From Oxytricha trifallax (taxonomy: Eukaryota; Ciliophora; Spirotrichea; Sporadotrichida; Oxytrichidae): a stretch of DNA of 64,000 bases. Under the pieces are notes generated by a model, which saw nothing but the letters and a program-made list of their open reading frames with translations, was not told the DNA's origin and ran no database searches. The position numbers and the translations under genes were made by a program. The stretch spans positions 1 to 64,000 of the forward strand of contig ARYC01019676.1 of assembly GCA_000711775.1 (NCBI GenBank). Reading direction: 5' to 3'. Positions 9,938 through 22,279 of this stretch are shown here, in pieces (position 1 is the first letter of the stretch; every line of letters begins with the position of its first letter).

Positions 9938-11946
9938 TTTAATTTAGATATGACAATTATTAATAGAAGATTTAAAATACTAATATAAATATATTTATTT
10001 AATGCTTTTCTTTTATTTAAATTACTTTGTCTTGAAAAATAATTGATTGTATAATTGAGGATATCCGTAAGTTTGACTATTTAGATTATTTGGTAATTTT
10101 CTTATCTTTTATATCAAGTAAAAATGTCTGACTCATAATATAATATCCTAGCTTCTTTAAATTATCACAAACATAATCAACAATATAAACCCCTTCTTTA
10201 GTTTTATTTTTAATTTAGAAAATTTGATATAGCTTTTACTATATCGCTTTTTTATTCTACTTTGTGGATTATTTAAGAATTATACAAATTATAATAAATT
10301 ATTATTATTATTCGAATATCACTCACTGTCATAAGCTTACCCTTACTCAAATATTTAAGCTACTTTTAAATATATATTTCCTTAAAATACCTTCAAAATT
10401 TTTAATTATAATACATTTTTAAAAGTAATTTAAAGGTTACAATTTTTAGGTATAATTGGGGAGGGTTAATGCTATACATCTTATATATTAATATTCGTAA
10501 TGAGACCTAGATAAATAAACACTCAAAAGCATTATTTTCTCTTAAAAAAAGAAGTATTTATATTAAATTTTATATAGACATTAAGTTTTCCATAAAAATA
10601 TAAGATAAGGAAAATATAAGTTAAAATACGATTGAGATTTTTTATATATAAATTAATTAATATTAAAATTCAACTACCTTATTTTATTGATAAAAAAGCT
10701 AAGAATTTATATTGAAGGAATTGTCAATAACACTTTGAAGGAAATTTAATGATAAAGAGATAGAAGTCACTAATGATAATATAATTAATGGTAAATTTTA
10801 CTTATGAGTGATAATTTAAACCCTAAATATAAATGCATAGTTCATAAAATATTTATTAATTAGTGTAAGGTTAAATAAAAGTTATGCGTAAAAATTTGGT
10901 GTGTGATGGAGTATTTTTAGAATTGTGATCTGTTGAGAAATATTTTGATAAAATGAAAGATATCTAGCTGCAAATAAATAAATAAATAAATATAAAATGA
11001 AATGAACAGACAAAAGTAGCAATTATCAAAATTAAAATCAATAAGTGAATTGTAGAAATATATATATTTTATAAATACAAAGAGACTATATACAATTTTA
11101 TAATAATCATGAATCTAACTATAATCATTATTTGTTAGATATTTTATTAATATACAAAAAGTAAATACATATAAGTATTATAATATTTTAAAGGTAGATT
11201 CAATACAATAAGGTTTGAAATTTATGTACTTACTTATAGCATGTTAGTGATTTAAATAGGTTATTAACAATGCTCATAATAAAAAAAACTTACTAACTTT
11301 TCTTTAAATTGATAGTTAATTTAGAGATATTTCTGTTCAATATATTTTTCTGATCTTGAATCCTGGTTATGTTAACTTTTATATAGTTAATGTATGAAAT
11401 GTAATTAAATATATGTTATAACTAATGATAATCAGAAATATATAAAATTTACTGACTTTTCAAATAAACACATTGATAAATATAATCTATCATATAGGCA
11501 TGAGTAAAATTTATAAAAATTGAAATAAATTATAAAAACGATGTTAATCATCACACATTCATACCATTAAAAAAGTGGGTCAAAAGTAGCAAATTTTTCT
11601 TACTTTTGCCCCACTTTTTTGCTAATATTACTATAACTCATTTTTAATATTTAATATTATAAATACTATCATATTCAATGTTTAGCTATTATATATTTGA
11701 ATATTCATTTCTATAATTCGAAAATTCAAAAAAATATTGATATATTAAAAAATTTAATACCATTAAAGAAAATATTAGAAAATTCGTTAAGTTAACAATT
11801 CAACATGAAATAATTAAATGAATATTAGAGTATTTTCCTTCATCCAAAAAATTTAACAATCATTATTTAAAGATAAATAATCTTTATATAAATATGAAAT
11901 ATAATATTAAATAAAAATAGGTAAATCATTAAAATTATGAATTATT
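9938..11946. other. AT-rich intergenic stretch without recognisable genes
   Basis: About 2 kb upstream of paralogue 1 and downstream of paralogue 2. TGA occurs often on both strands and no frame shows protein-like composition. It holds a short AAAT microsatellite near 10975-10993 and the hairpin at 11569-11620. Similarity to the second paralogue's upstream region continues to about 10060 and then fades, marking one edge of the duplicated segment. Confidence 0.6.
11569..11620. repeat. Inverted repeat, 20-bp arms with one mismatch
   Basis: AAAAAAGTGGGTCAAAAGTA pairs with TACTTTTGCCCCACTTTTTT around a 12-nt spacer (19 of 20 bases pair). It stands out in otherwise featureless AT-rich DNA. It could be a small foldback element, a terminator or a cruciform-forming site. 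Confidence 0.8.
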
Positions 11947-14900
11947 TCATTTATTATTCAAAATCTTGTCAAAGAAATAAATCTATTACGAATGAATTTC
12001 AATTTTATTTCCACTCTCTAAATCTTTAAATCGCAAAAAATTGGATTAAAGTTAATTTTTTGATTGTTAAATGTCTCCAATAAAATTCAAAGTAAAATAA
12101 AGTCTGAATAATCATTGATATCAATTTAGTCGATGTTAGCTACTTCTTTGTGTATACTAATTTGAATAAGCAAATATTAATAAATCAGAATTTAAAAAAT
12201 ATTTTTATATTCTCAATTGTTCTACATTTATTACAGTTGATCTACCGACCTCAAGAAACTTGAGTAGAGAATTCTATATCTGTTCAAAATCCAATTCATA
12301 AACACTGGGTTATATTAAATTATAAAATTTCAAACATTAATTCATGGTGAATACTAACAAATATTATAATATGACTTCAAGTTTCTATTAAGAATTTAAT
12401 TAATTTTCGTCTGTCTATCCTACTTATTCCTTTTTGTACTTGTAACTCAAAATAATTTCATTAATTAGAGGATTTTGTAAATTTTCTGATTTTAATTCTT
12501 AAATTTTTCGAAGTTCAGGAAGAACTTATTCAATAAAAACAGGAATAGCCATGCATACTTGAAGTTCCAGATTTATTTATAATTAAAACAAATTTATTTT
12601 AAATATAATTGAGATGATCTAAGTTGTAAAGCAACCCAAGATTATTGAACAGATATAAAGAAATGTAATATGCGATATTTGTAAACTTAAGCCTTTTTAA
12701 AGTTTATGGATATAATTTTAAAAGCAATATTTTGAAATTTTAATAATATTTGTAGATGTTAAACTCCAAAGATTCTACTTGCATAAAAAATAAATTTAAA
12801 TATAAAATTTAATGATTAAAATATTATCTCAACAAACTATGTATTTCACTATTTTAACTAAATCCACAACTAGATAGATATAAATAATTTAATTGTAATT
12901 ATAGTAAGATCATGAGTAATCTCAAAATAATATTGTATTTACTATTTAATAATAATCAAGCCAGATTTAAATTAATAGTATTTTCAAATTAAATTTAGTT
13001 ATATTCCATAATCTAGCAGTTTTGAAATAAATATTATGTATAAGTATCCGAAACTTATCAACAATTATGACTACTGATATGCCTAATATTCTAATCTCTC
13101 GCTAAAGTAGGTCATGCAGAGGACTATTTTATGCAGTTTCTCATAAAGTTAGTTTAGAAATCTTACTGATTAAAAATTTGAATGTGCCCTTCATTTCAAA
13201 AAATGAAACTAATCACCATTAGCTATTAAAGCATAAGACTGATGAAAGTCGGCTAAATATTTTAATTCAATAATTTAATCATAATATTCATATCTTTTTA
13301 TAATTACCAAACTATTCTATTTTAAAAACTGACAAATTCCAATTTCTTAATAATGGGAGAATCTATGAGATTTTAATTATAACCATTTTTTATTAATAAT
13401 TCTTAATATACTAATAACTAAACTTATTAACTTAAACTTTAAACATATCAAAAACCTTTCTCTTTCTCTTTTTTGTTTAAAAGTTTTCTCATACTTAAAA
13501 ATGGATTTGCATCCGCAAAATGTTAATGGGACTACATTTTCCGCAAATCATTAATAGACAATAATCAATTGCATTAATACAACCATGTAAAAACACAAAA
13601 TGTATCATCTATATATAGGGGTTATGAGTTTTATTTATAAAACAGCACATTCTGACAAGAATAAAACAGCTTTCTGATAGTAGTCGTTAACTATCCTCAA
13701 TGTGAAATGTTTTCAATAAAAATCTTATTGAATATGTAAACTTATCAAATTGCACATTCATTTGATTCTTCACAATCAATTCACTACAATTCCACTAGAA
13801 AACTTAAAATTTTTAATATAAATTATAAGAATTTTAAATTAGCTTAAATAATTTTTCAATTTGCTTACAAATAATAATCAATAAATCTGTGAGATCAAGA
13901 CCTGGATCAGTAGCTTGTAAATTTGTACTTGCAATTATTATAGTATTAATATCTATATCATTCAACTTATCTAAGATGATTCTTGGTTTTTTTGTGTTGA
14001 AATCGTTTATTCTAATCTCTACTGAGAAATATTAAAATTTAAATTATACTACGTGTATTAAATATTCATGACATATAATAGGAAAAGTTTATTTGTCATA
14101 AGCAATGCCAAGTATACGCCTTGAGAAACCTATTAGTTATAATAGTGATATATTTATGATATACTTAAGAATTCTAAATTTAATTATTATGATTTAATAA
14201 AAAATATATACTTTAAGGTTCCATCTTATGATGGTCATGGAATTATTCCATGTAATATTATTAGTAATTAGTATAATTTTATATAAACATTAACTTAAAA
14301 TCCTCCATCTTCAATATTATTATATGTAATCTTGAAATTTTAGTTACTTTATATAAAAATGGGTATGGGTATGAGTTTGTGTTAGTTAAAATAATGAAAG
14401 TTTTCTATAAATAACGAAAACTTACTTAAATTCTGATTTATTGTTTTGATTCATGAGCCTATTGGATATATCCTGATTGCCTTTCATTTGTATTATACCA
14501 GTTAATGTACTGGTCAGATTTTAATTCTTGATAATAAGGTAAGTATAATTTATTTATAATAAAGAAAACTTAATGAAAATAGATTGTATAACTTCACATA
14601 AGTGGTAAAATATGATGAATAAAAGCATTTTTTTGCTTTATTTTTACATTTTTTTAATAGAAAATGGAGAGTTATGGTCGGAGCCAGGAGTCAGGCAAGA
14701 GAATTTCGGAGCCAAAAGTCAGGCAGAATGCATAATATTTCACATATTCATTTGGGCAAGCAAGCTTATTGACTCAATTCTCCTATAAATCATCATTTTT
14801 ATCATTAATATTTATAGGAACCTTAACAAACCTATGGTTCCTAGAATCATTGTCCATGGTACCTATGAAAAATAAAGATTACTTATTGTATGTCATGATT

Positions 14901-16032
14901 AGTGAGGTAGTTCGGATTTTGAGGATTATATTAAGCTAAAATAGCATAATAATCGTCAATTAAATCAATTAATCAAGATTTGTATATTCGCTATATTTAT
15001 ATTAATTTTATTCTATTTTTAGGTTCTCTACCGCATTTGAGCTGTTTTGCGGTAGAGTACCTTAATTATATTAATTATCAAAATATCTAATATTAAATGC
15101 TATGATAAAATATGTAATCAAGTTTTCTACAAAAGTAATTAATAATTAATAAATATAATATAGTGAGAAAATTAATTTAAAATATTGCTATATTCGGCAA
15201 CAAACTTGAAAGCATAATTATTTTTAATATCATAATTAGAATTAATTTAAATTTATCTATTATTTTCATATTATTAATTACTTTTGTAGAAAACTTGATT
15301 GCATATTTTATCATAGCATTTAAATTTAGATATTTTGATAATTAATATAATTAAGGTACTCTACCGCAAAACAGCTCAAATTGCGGTAGAGAACCTAAAA
15401 ATAGAATAAAATTAATATAAATATAGCGAATATACAAATCTTGATTAATTGATTTAATTGACGATTATTATGCTATTTTAGCTAATTATATCTAATTGAC
15501 TAATAAGTTTTTGTTAAAAGGTGCTTGTGCTTATTAATATATTCACTTATTCAAGTTATCTTCCTAAACTCACAAGGCTTCGATTTAAATTATAAAATAA
15601 TTAAATTTATTTACAAATTTACTAATTTGATGCGGATCCATGAGAGATGTTAAATATAAGAGATAAATCTTGGATTTATTGAAAGGATCTCATCATTATT
15701 ACTTTGTAATAAAATTTTACCAAAAAAATATCTTATTTTATTTTAAGAATTTGGAAACTAATTTAATTTATTTCAACCTAAACTATATATTGATAAACTG
15801 TTTAAAAAATTTATTTATGACTTTATTTATGCATTAATTTTAAGTTTTACAAAAGTGGCACTTGACATCAATGAAAATTTAATACTTTTAAGATATTTAA
15901 TTAATAATAAAAATAAAAAATAATAAAAATAATAATGATATTAATCAATATTTTGTTAATTCTCCTAATTTAAAGTTGCTTATTAGGAAATAGGAATTAT
16001 AAAATTGTAATGTTGGATCCGATTGTATTCAT
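11947..16032 (-). CDS. Leucine-rich protein, paralogue 2, with two insertions
   Basis: Second copy of the gene at 6378-9937. It starts at 16030-16032 (MNTIGSNITIL) and ends with TGA at 11947-11949. Matching blocks: NRSLVSLGRQLEQVNILI near 15580-15530, SSKSELPHQ near 14915, PRIILDKLNDIDINTIIIAS near 13985-13925, LDLTDLLIIICKQIEKLFKL near 13890, VESLEFNIYKYYQNFKILLL near 12780, CMAIPVFIEQVLPELRKI near 12550, and PSVYELDFEQIQNSLLKFLE near 12300. Conservative replacements (Lys/Arg, Asp/Glu, Ile/Leu) between copies show both evolved as protein genes. This copy is broken by a foldback element (14925-15491) and by a 687-bp insert (13051-13748). Near 12080-12180 it diverges or loses sequence relative to copy 1. 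Function unknown; leucine-rich-repeat-like. Confidence 0.58.
13051..13748. mobile_element. 687-bp insertion between 11-bp direct repeats (IES or transposon)
   Basis: AAACTTATCAA occurs at 13051-13061 and again at 13738-13748. Paralogue 1 has a single related site (ACTTATCAAA near 7477) with continuous coding sequence across it. The inserted DNA has no convincing ORF and no matching terminal repeats; a partial inverted similarity (GACTACTGAT near the left end, GACTACTATCA on the complement near the right end) is weak. The repeat may be a target duplication or an excision pointer. Confidence 0.6.
14677..14733. repeat. GC-richer direct repeat, two copies, period 28
   Basis: TCGGAGCCAGGAGTCAGGCA at about 14678 and TCGGAGCCAAAAGTCAGGCA at about 14706. 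It lies within the presumed intron or inserted DNA of paralogue 2 and has no counterpart in paralogue 1. Confidence 0.7.
14925..15491. mobile_element. Palindromic foldback element (MITE-like) with 7-bp duplication
   Basis: Arms 14934-15146 and 15270-15483 are near-perfect inverted copies (about 213 bp) around a 123-bp spacer. ATTATAT flanks the element at 14925-14931 and 15485-15491. Each arm carries a nested hairpin with stem CTCTACCGCA/TGCGGTAGAG. The element interrupts coding sequence of paralogue 2, and the equivalent place in paralogue 1 (near 9440) is empty. Removing it with one ATTATAT copy (560 bp, not a multiple of three) rejoins the frame so that Gln-Leu-Asp-Ile-Gln-Ser-Ser-Lys-Ser aligns with the paralogue. 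It therefore behaves as an IES whose pointer is its own target duplication. Confidence 0.85.
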
Positions 16033-16837
16033 TTTTATCTAAAAATAATTCAATTTGTAGTTTTATTATTTATATATCTTTTAAATTGATAATTCAATTT
16101 TAAACTATTTTACCTTGAAAGAGAATTAAGTTAATTTTATTATCGATCATATATGTTTGAAATTAAAAGTTATACATTTTTTTAGAAATTAACGTAGTAC
16201 AATTAGAATTCTTTAATATAAACTAAATTCAATGAAACATGTTTATAAATAAAAATTTCACTCTCAATGAAATTGACGTCAAGGTAAGTTTACTCAAAAT
16301 AAAATCAATAATATTCCAAATTATAAGGTTAGTTAGTTATAATTTTAGTAAATCTACCCAATTTTCTAAAGAATATTAATATTTTTACACAAAATTTACA
16401 ACAGAGAATGCTGATGTGAGAAGACAAGAGATGAGGAATAATCTCAAATAAATTATCAAAAATGAGATATATCTTCTTTCATAGAATACTAATAATTTCT
16501 TACTGCTTCGCTAAAAAACAATTGAATCAGAAAACTAATAATAAAAATAAAATAAAAATGCAATTATAAAATGGAATATACAAACACACTAATACTGCTC
16601 TAATATATCTCTCATTTTTTCTAAATTCTGATTTATAAAAACTAAATTAATATGATAATATGTAATTCTTGCCAGTTTTTTTATTTTAAAATAATTAAAT
16701 TTCCCATTCTTTTGTATTTTATCAATAATTAAATATGCATTGAACTAAATATAAAATACAGTCTATCCGTTAGTTCGATTTAATTTAATTTGGTAATTTA
16801 TTAACTTTAATATTGTAGCAATAAATTCAAAAAGACT
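16033..16837. other. AT-rich intergenic stretch
   Basis: Similarity to the region upstream of paralogue 1 continues for roughly 100 bases past the start codon. Beyond that I see no ORF with protein-like composition, no RNA gene and no repeat. Confidence 0.55.
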
Positions 16838-17213
16838 GGGAAATTAAATATATTTTAATTTATAATCATTGAAATTATTCACAGTTAATGTTGATAAATT
16901 TAATAATTCTAGGGCTAATTCGATATAGAACTTAAGTTAGCTCAACGTTAATATAGACGGTACCTTTTTATCGTGTCACCGAAGCGAGTTATCTTGACTT
17001 TAATAAGAAAAATTTTTAAAATTATAAGATAATATAATCTCATTAAAGTCAAGTTAAATCACTTCAGTAGTGCGATAAAATAGTACCGCAAACAAGAAAA
17101 TTTAGCTAATTTGAATAATTTATTGATTATGATCTATATCATTTAAATTGACTTACTTTAACTGCTGATAATTTAATTAATTATAAATGTAAATATATTA
17201 AATTTCCCTATTC
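16838..17213. mobile_element. Degenerate foldback element
   Basis: The left arm 16838-17008 and right arm 17038-17213 are diverged inverted copies. The outer ends match as GGGAAATTAAATATATTTTA against AATATATTAAATTTCCC. The inner arms match as GGTACCTTTTTATCG against CGATAAAATAGTACC, and TTGACTTTAAT against ATTAAAGTCAA. It ends about 20 bases before the start codon of the next gene. It is clearly older than the element at 14925 and shares no obvious sequence with it. Confidence 0.65.
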
Positions 17214-17234
17214 TGATTATATTCCAACAGTATT

Positions 17235-20200
17235 ATGTCAATGATGTCTAACGATCAGGAGCTTCTCATGCTCTCAACGCAAATTATAGAAACTCAGAAT
17301 AAAATATCACCGAATCTCTTGAACTATCCCAGACTCAACCCAGAATAAATAGCAGTTAAGGTAAATCCAAAAAGTCAATAAAGTCTTCATTAACTATAAT
17401 CATCTCTTTATTCTGAATATAATACCATGATATTAATATGATGTATAGCCTATAGAAGTATTAGCAGCATTACTCAGATAAATTGACTATTTATTCGACT
17501 AGTATTAAGATTAGCAAAGCAAAAATCTAGATAATGACTATGATTAAATGATGAATGAAAAAGTAATAGCAGATTGCAATATGCTCAAAATGTAACTAAA
17601 TAAGTCTGTAAGTAGTTATAAAATTCACTTTGCGAAAGTTTATTTATGATCTATATTTATAGGATGAGATGATTAAGGGATTAAAGTCTGAGAAAGATTA
17701 CTACTCTAAGCAATTAGATTGTCTACAAAAAGAAGTAGAAACACAAAAAACTCAAAATCAATAGCTTCATTTGAATATAAGCAATATCTCCATGTTTGAT
17801 TAGTAACACTAGTAACCACTCTCTTATTCTTCTTTTGGAGAGCCATCTGTTGATAAAAGGTCATCAAGCTAATCAAAACTAAGCAACAATAATAATTATA
17901 ATTTAATTAAATTTATCTTCTTTTTTATGCAAGTTCTATATTATTATTAAAATTGATTTAAAATGAATGAACAATTAATCAACCTATCAATCTAACAGCA
18001 AATAAAATTAAGGCAATACTAACAATCAATAACTACAATTTTAAATGCAGTAACAAGAACATAATATTTCAGCACTCTAAAAAGAAATAAAAGATCTAAA
18101 ATTTGAGATACAATGAAAGATGAAACTATAGTTATGAAGCAAGATCAGATCTCATCGCTTTAAAATTAACTAGAAAATGTTAAGAAGAATTAGAGTTAAG
18201 AATTAGAGAGAGTAAGAAAAGATATTACTAACCAATAAGAATTGGTGTAATAAAAAGAGAAAATTATTGCCAAACTTTAAGCAACTTGTGAAGAAATGAT
18301 GAATGCTCATTTAATCGAAATACCCTTGCATAAATATCAAGCCACTAGAAAGATAGAGAATCATAATATGCAGAGCCTTGATTAGAGAAGGAATGACAAA
18401 AATTTAAGTAAATCTGATAAGAAACAGTAAAACAGAAGTCTTTCTCAATAAAAATCTGCTTTCAAGAATAAACTTTAATTTATGAGAGATATCTATGAAG
18501 AAGCTTCAGAATATATTAGATGATGGAATGAATTTTAACAACGATGAGTCCCTTAGAATTCCATCTTAAGCAAATTTGAATTCAGTGCATAAAAATAAGA
18601 AGAAAACCTTGCAATTTATTAATGAACCAATGCTCGCCATCGGTGCTGAGTAGCTTATTGACTTAGATGAAGTATTATGTAATTAAATTTAAGCAGCCAG
18701 ATTAGCAGAGCAAACTTTGATTGATTTATAAAAAGATGATTAGAAAAATCTCTCATTTGTTTGATGATATCGCTAATTAATATAAGCAAGTCAAGGAATA
18801 ATATACTAATTTAATGAAGTAAAAAGATGAGCTTTTGGAGACCACAAAATAAGTATAGAAAGAAAACGATTAAGTTAAAGCTAAATTTGCAACCTTACTC
18901 GACTAATTACAAGAGTATGTAAATTTAAGTGAAGAGAGACAATTTTAGGAAGAATCTCAAATTAAAAATTAGCAAGACTTGATGGTCTAGGAGCTCACTT
19001 AAAATATTCAAGAATTAGAACAACACTCATTTAACTTGCAACAGGAGCTCTAATAGAAAGATGAACTTTACAATTTGCTCAAGAGTGACTTTAATAGATT
19101 AGAGGCTAAGTACGAAGAGTAAGAAAAGTAACACCAAAATTTCGATTGCTAAAAAGACCGATAGATTTAAACTTTAGAAGAGGAAATAAAGTATCTGCAG
19201 AAGCATTTCGAAGTTGAGGTAGGGCTTAGTAAAGATGAAAATGAAATCTTAAAGCGGGAACTAAGATAAGTAAATGCAAGGAGATTACTTGAGTATAACT
19301 AAATGATACTTAAGGGACACCCTAATAAGCAGGGAAGCCCACAAAGAGACATCAATCATTATCATCATTAGGAACAGCAATAATAAGTAGAAAATGGAAA
19401 TGGGGTAAGTCCTTTTAAATCCCAAAGTCATAGCAATTTGAAAGCAAACTCACACCAGGATTTGAATCAAAGTATGAATTAAAATTAGCAAAGAGTAAAA
19501 GAAATGGTTAATTCTATACTTAAAAAATAAAGTAATTTAATACTTTTAATTTTATTGATAGCTTACCCAAGCTAATTTCGAAAAGTTTAAGAGAGATATC
19601 ATTGAAAAAGAAAAAATAATTGAAGAAAAGAATCAAGAGATTTTAAGATTAAGGATATCATTTGAAGAAGCTAAATCTTCTCAAAAATACCAAAATTCCA
19701 AACAATCTTCAGCTGAACAAGAACTAATCAGAAAAAATATCGTTTATGATATTGGCATAGCTCTCGGTAAATTAAGGCAAGAACTTTCTAATCTAAAGCA
19801 ATGTTAACAAAGGAACAAAATTAATTTGAAAGATTTGACAGTAATGTGGTTGCACATAAGTAAATACATGAGGATGGTTTCCTAGCTGACTTGTAAGAAT
19901 ACATTCAAGAAATGAGATAGTTAGTTAGCATGGCTAATGAAGTATAGTTGCTGTTCCATTATGATATTGAAAAGAATGCCAGAAACAGTAGTTTAAATAT
20001 TTCTAATGTTAACAACCATATTTAATCTTCAGTTAAGAAAGACAACAATATGAGCTATGGACATTTAAGTTAAGCAACCTAAATGAACTTACTTGATTTT
20101 AATTATCAAATAAAAAGTAGTGCTTATATATAATTGAGAAATGGATAGATCAACTAGCTCTATGATTCTCTAATGTCCTAAGTTTGTAAAGTAGAAAGCT

Positions 20201-21980
20201 TGATGCAAGATAATGCCATACTTTAGAGAACTCTTCATAAATATGAGACAACCCTCTTAGAGTTGGATACTGTAAAATTAATTATACAATCAATTATTTA
20301 GAAAGGTATACTTACTTAATTTATTAAGAGAAGCTGAAAATGGTAATGTAATTTTAGATTTGAAAAGAATCGCTGAGAAGCAACTCAAGGAAATTGTCTC
20401 CCTTCAAAGAGAAGTAGAAATTGTTAAATTTAATGGCCAATCCCCTTAACCCCAAGCACAGTCTGTGCAACAATTCATAAATTAGTAAAGAGCTTTGTAA
20501 AACTAAGATCCAAACGAAATCAATCAACTCAGACAGCAAGTTGAAGACTAAAATTACCAACTTATGAAACTAAAAGCTATCCAATCTGAAAACTCAGAGT
20601 TGATGCAAGAAAGAAAAACTCTTCTATAATTATGTGAAGACCTTGAGAGATAAGTGAAGGATGGCCACAAAAGCTTGGAAGAAGCATTAGAGAAGATAAT
20701 GTAATTAGAAAGAGACTTCGCTTGTAAAGAAAACGAGCAAGAGGAAATCAGGTAGAGGATCACAGAAGTGGCTGAATTGTTTGAGAAGAAAGAAATTAAG
20801 ATAAATACTCATTTGAAGTGCTGAGTGATTTCATTCATGATAAAGCCAAGAGACTTTTCACTAAGTACGATAATGTTGTAAAGTAAGCAAAATCAGATAA
20901 GAATAAATTTTCCCAAAAGAGAAATGCTGATCTACAATTAGTGACTACATAATTTGTTAGGATACATTAATTATAGAGTAGGAGAATGATAATTTAAGAT
21001 AGTGATTATGCAATCAAACTTTATTGCAAAAGAAGCAATTAAGAGACTTTCAAGAATGATTAATGAATAGCTTCCTTAAGTGTTTGGAATTAATCTGAAT
21101 CTTATGATCAAGAATTAGGCCACATCTTAGATAGAGTTGACCATGTCTTCAAAGAAATTAATTAGGAAAATTTCTAGCTTAAAGACAGACTGTAAGATAT
21201 TATTCATTAATTAGACATTTACCATAATGAGATAGTTGGCTCAAAAGACTTGGAAAGACTATAGTTGAGACAAAGCGAGGAGCTTTTAAGAAGAGATGTC
21301 GAGTAACTAAAGAAAGATAAGGAGAGAATGGTTGACAGAAACAGTGATCTTGCCTTAGCTTTGAAGGATATGACTGAAGACTATAAACTGCAGAGAGAAG
21401 AAAATGATAGACTCAAAGAACGCTTGTTCCTCTATGAAAGAAACAGTTCATAAATGCACTAATCAATAATGTTCACGAGAGTGAGAAATAACACCAACAA
21501 TTAAATGCAGTACTCTTATCCACTCAGTTAACATTAGCAAGTTCCTCCTCTTAAGTTGTTGAGCGACGTGATAAATAGATCAGCTGGAAAGCAGCTCGAT
21601 AAATCTGGCGGACTAAAATACTTAACTTCTAATCAAAGAGATATGTAAAATGACTATGCACCTGATATGATGACAGACATCAGAAGAGAAAAAAACATGA
21701 TGACAAGTTTTAGTTGCTTGGTCAAAGAATGAACTCAAATTAATCTACCTCTTAACACCCCATGATAATCAAAGATTTTTCAGATTTCAGCAAAAAGAGC
21801 ACAAAAATTAACAATAAATATACTGAGAAGGGAGGCTTTGACAATTACTAGTGCACTTCATCCCACTTCACTGATGAGGACAATGATATAGCAACCAGTC
21901 AATAGCATTAACTTCATAGCAATTAATTATACTCTGAGAATAAGAGGTCAAACTAGCACCTTCAACAAAACTTTTATTGA
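17235..21980 (+). CDS. Large coiled-coil protein (~1500 residues), unknown
   Basis: The start ATG at 17235 is followed by SMMSNDQELLMLSTQIIETQ. Introns at 17361-17448 and 17608-17662 (GTAA...TATAG) leave an open frame (PIEVLAALLRQIDYLFDQY; DEMIKGLKSEKDYYSKQLDC). After the IES at 17885-17975 the product is almost entirely coiled coil, for example QELVQQKEKIIAKLQATCEE, LEEEIKYLQKHFEVEV and DLERQVKDGHKSLEEALEKI. A less helical Asn/Ser-rich tail ends at TGA 21978-21980. Further introns: 19532-19570 and about 20272-20301. Frame breaks of one base occur near 18112, 18492, 18760, 19800, 20797 and 21700. The 20940-21080 stretch has conflicting frames and an in-frame TGA. Size and coiled coil would suit a centrosome/basal-body or cytoskeletal scaffold; this is inference only. 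Confidence 0.75.
17361..17448 (+). other. 88-nt GT-AG intron
   Basis: The donor GTAAAT follows codons for Ile-Ala-Val-Lys. The acceptor GATGTATAG precedes Pro-Ile-Glu-Val. Phase 0, and the intron contains TGA in frame. Confidence 0.75.
17608..17662 (+). other. 55-nt GT-AG intron
   Basis: GTAAGT donor and ATTTATAG acceptor, phase 0, between Leu-Asn-Lys-Ser and Asp-Glu-Met-Ile-Lys. It contains in-frame TGA, so splicing is required. Confidence 0.78.
17885..17975. other. IES, 85 bp, pointer AACAAT
   Basis: AACAAT is repeated at 17885-17890 and 17970-17975. The DNA between is extremely AT-rich, has an in-frame TGA and lacks a GT donor that fits. Removing 85 bp (one pointer kept) joins Lys-Leu-Ser-Asn-Asn to Gln-Ser-Thr-Tyr-Gln-Ser-Asn-Ser in frame, continuing the same Asn/Ser/Gln-rich linker. 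Confidence 0.72.
19532..19570 (+). other. 39-nt GT-AG intron
   Basis: GTAATT donor to ACCCAAG acceptor. Joining gives Lys-Lys-Gln-Thr-Asn-Phe-Glu-Lys-Phe-Lys, continuing the coiled coil in frame. The nearer AG at 19560-19561 would give the wrong frame. Confidence 0.6.
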
Positions 21981-22279
21981 ACCAAATATAATTGCAGATA
22001 TACATACTTATTAAATATTTTGAAAATGTGAACTAATTTGATAATTTAATACATTTTCATTCAATACTTTAACTAATGCTTTGTTTATTACTCTCTCATT
22101 AGATATTGTGGTGATTTAAATGATTATCAAATAATTACTTAAGATTTTAAGTATAAGTAGAGTAGTAATATTATATTATACTTAACTTGTTAATAATAAG
22201 TATTGCTATATATAATACATCAATTTAATTGTTTATAATATCATTGATTAAGTTTATTTCCTGTAATATTGAAAATATT

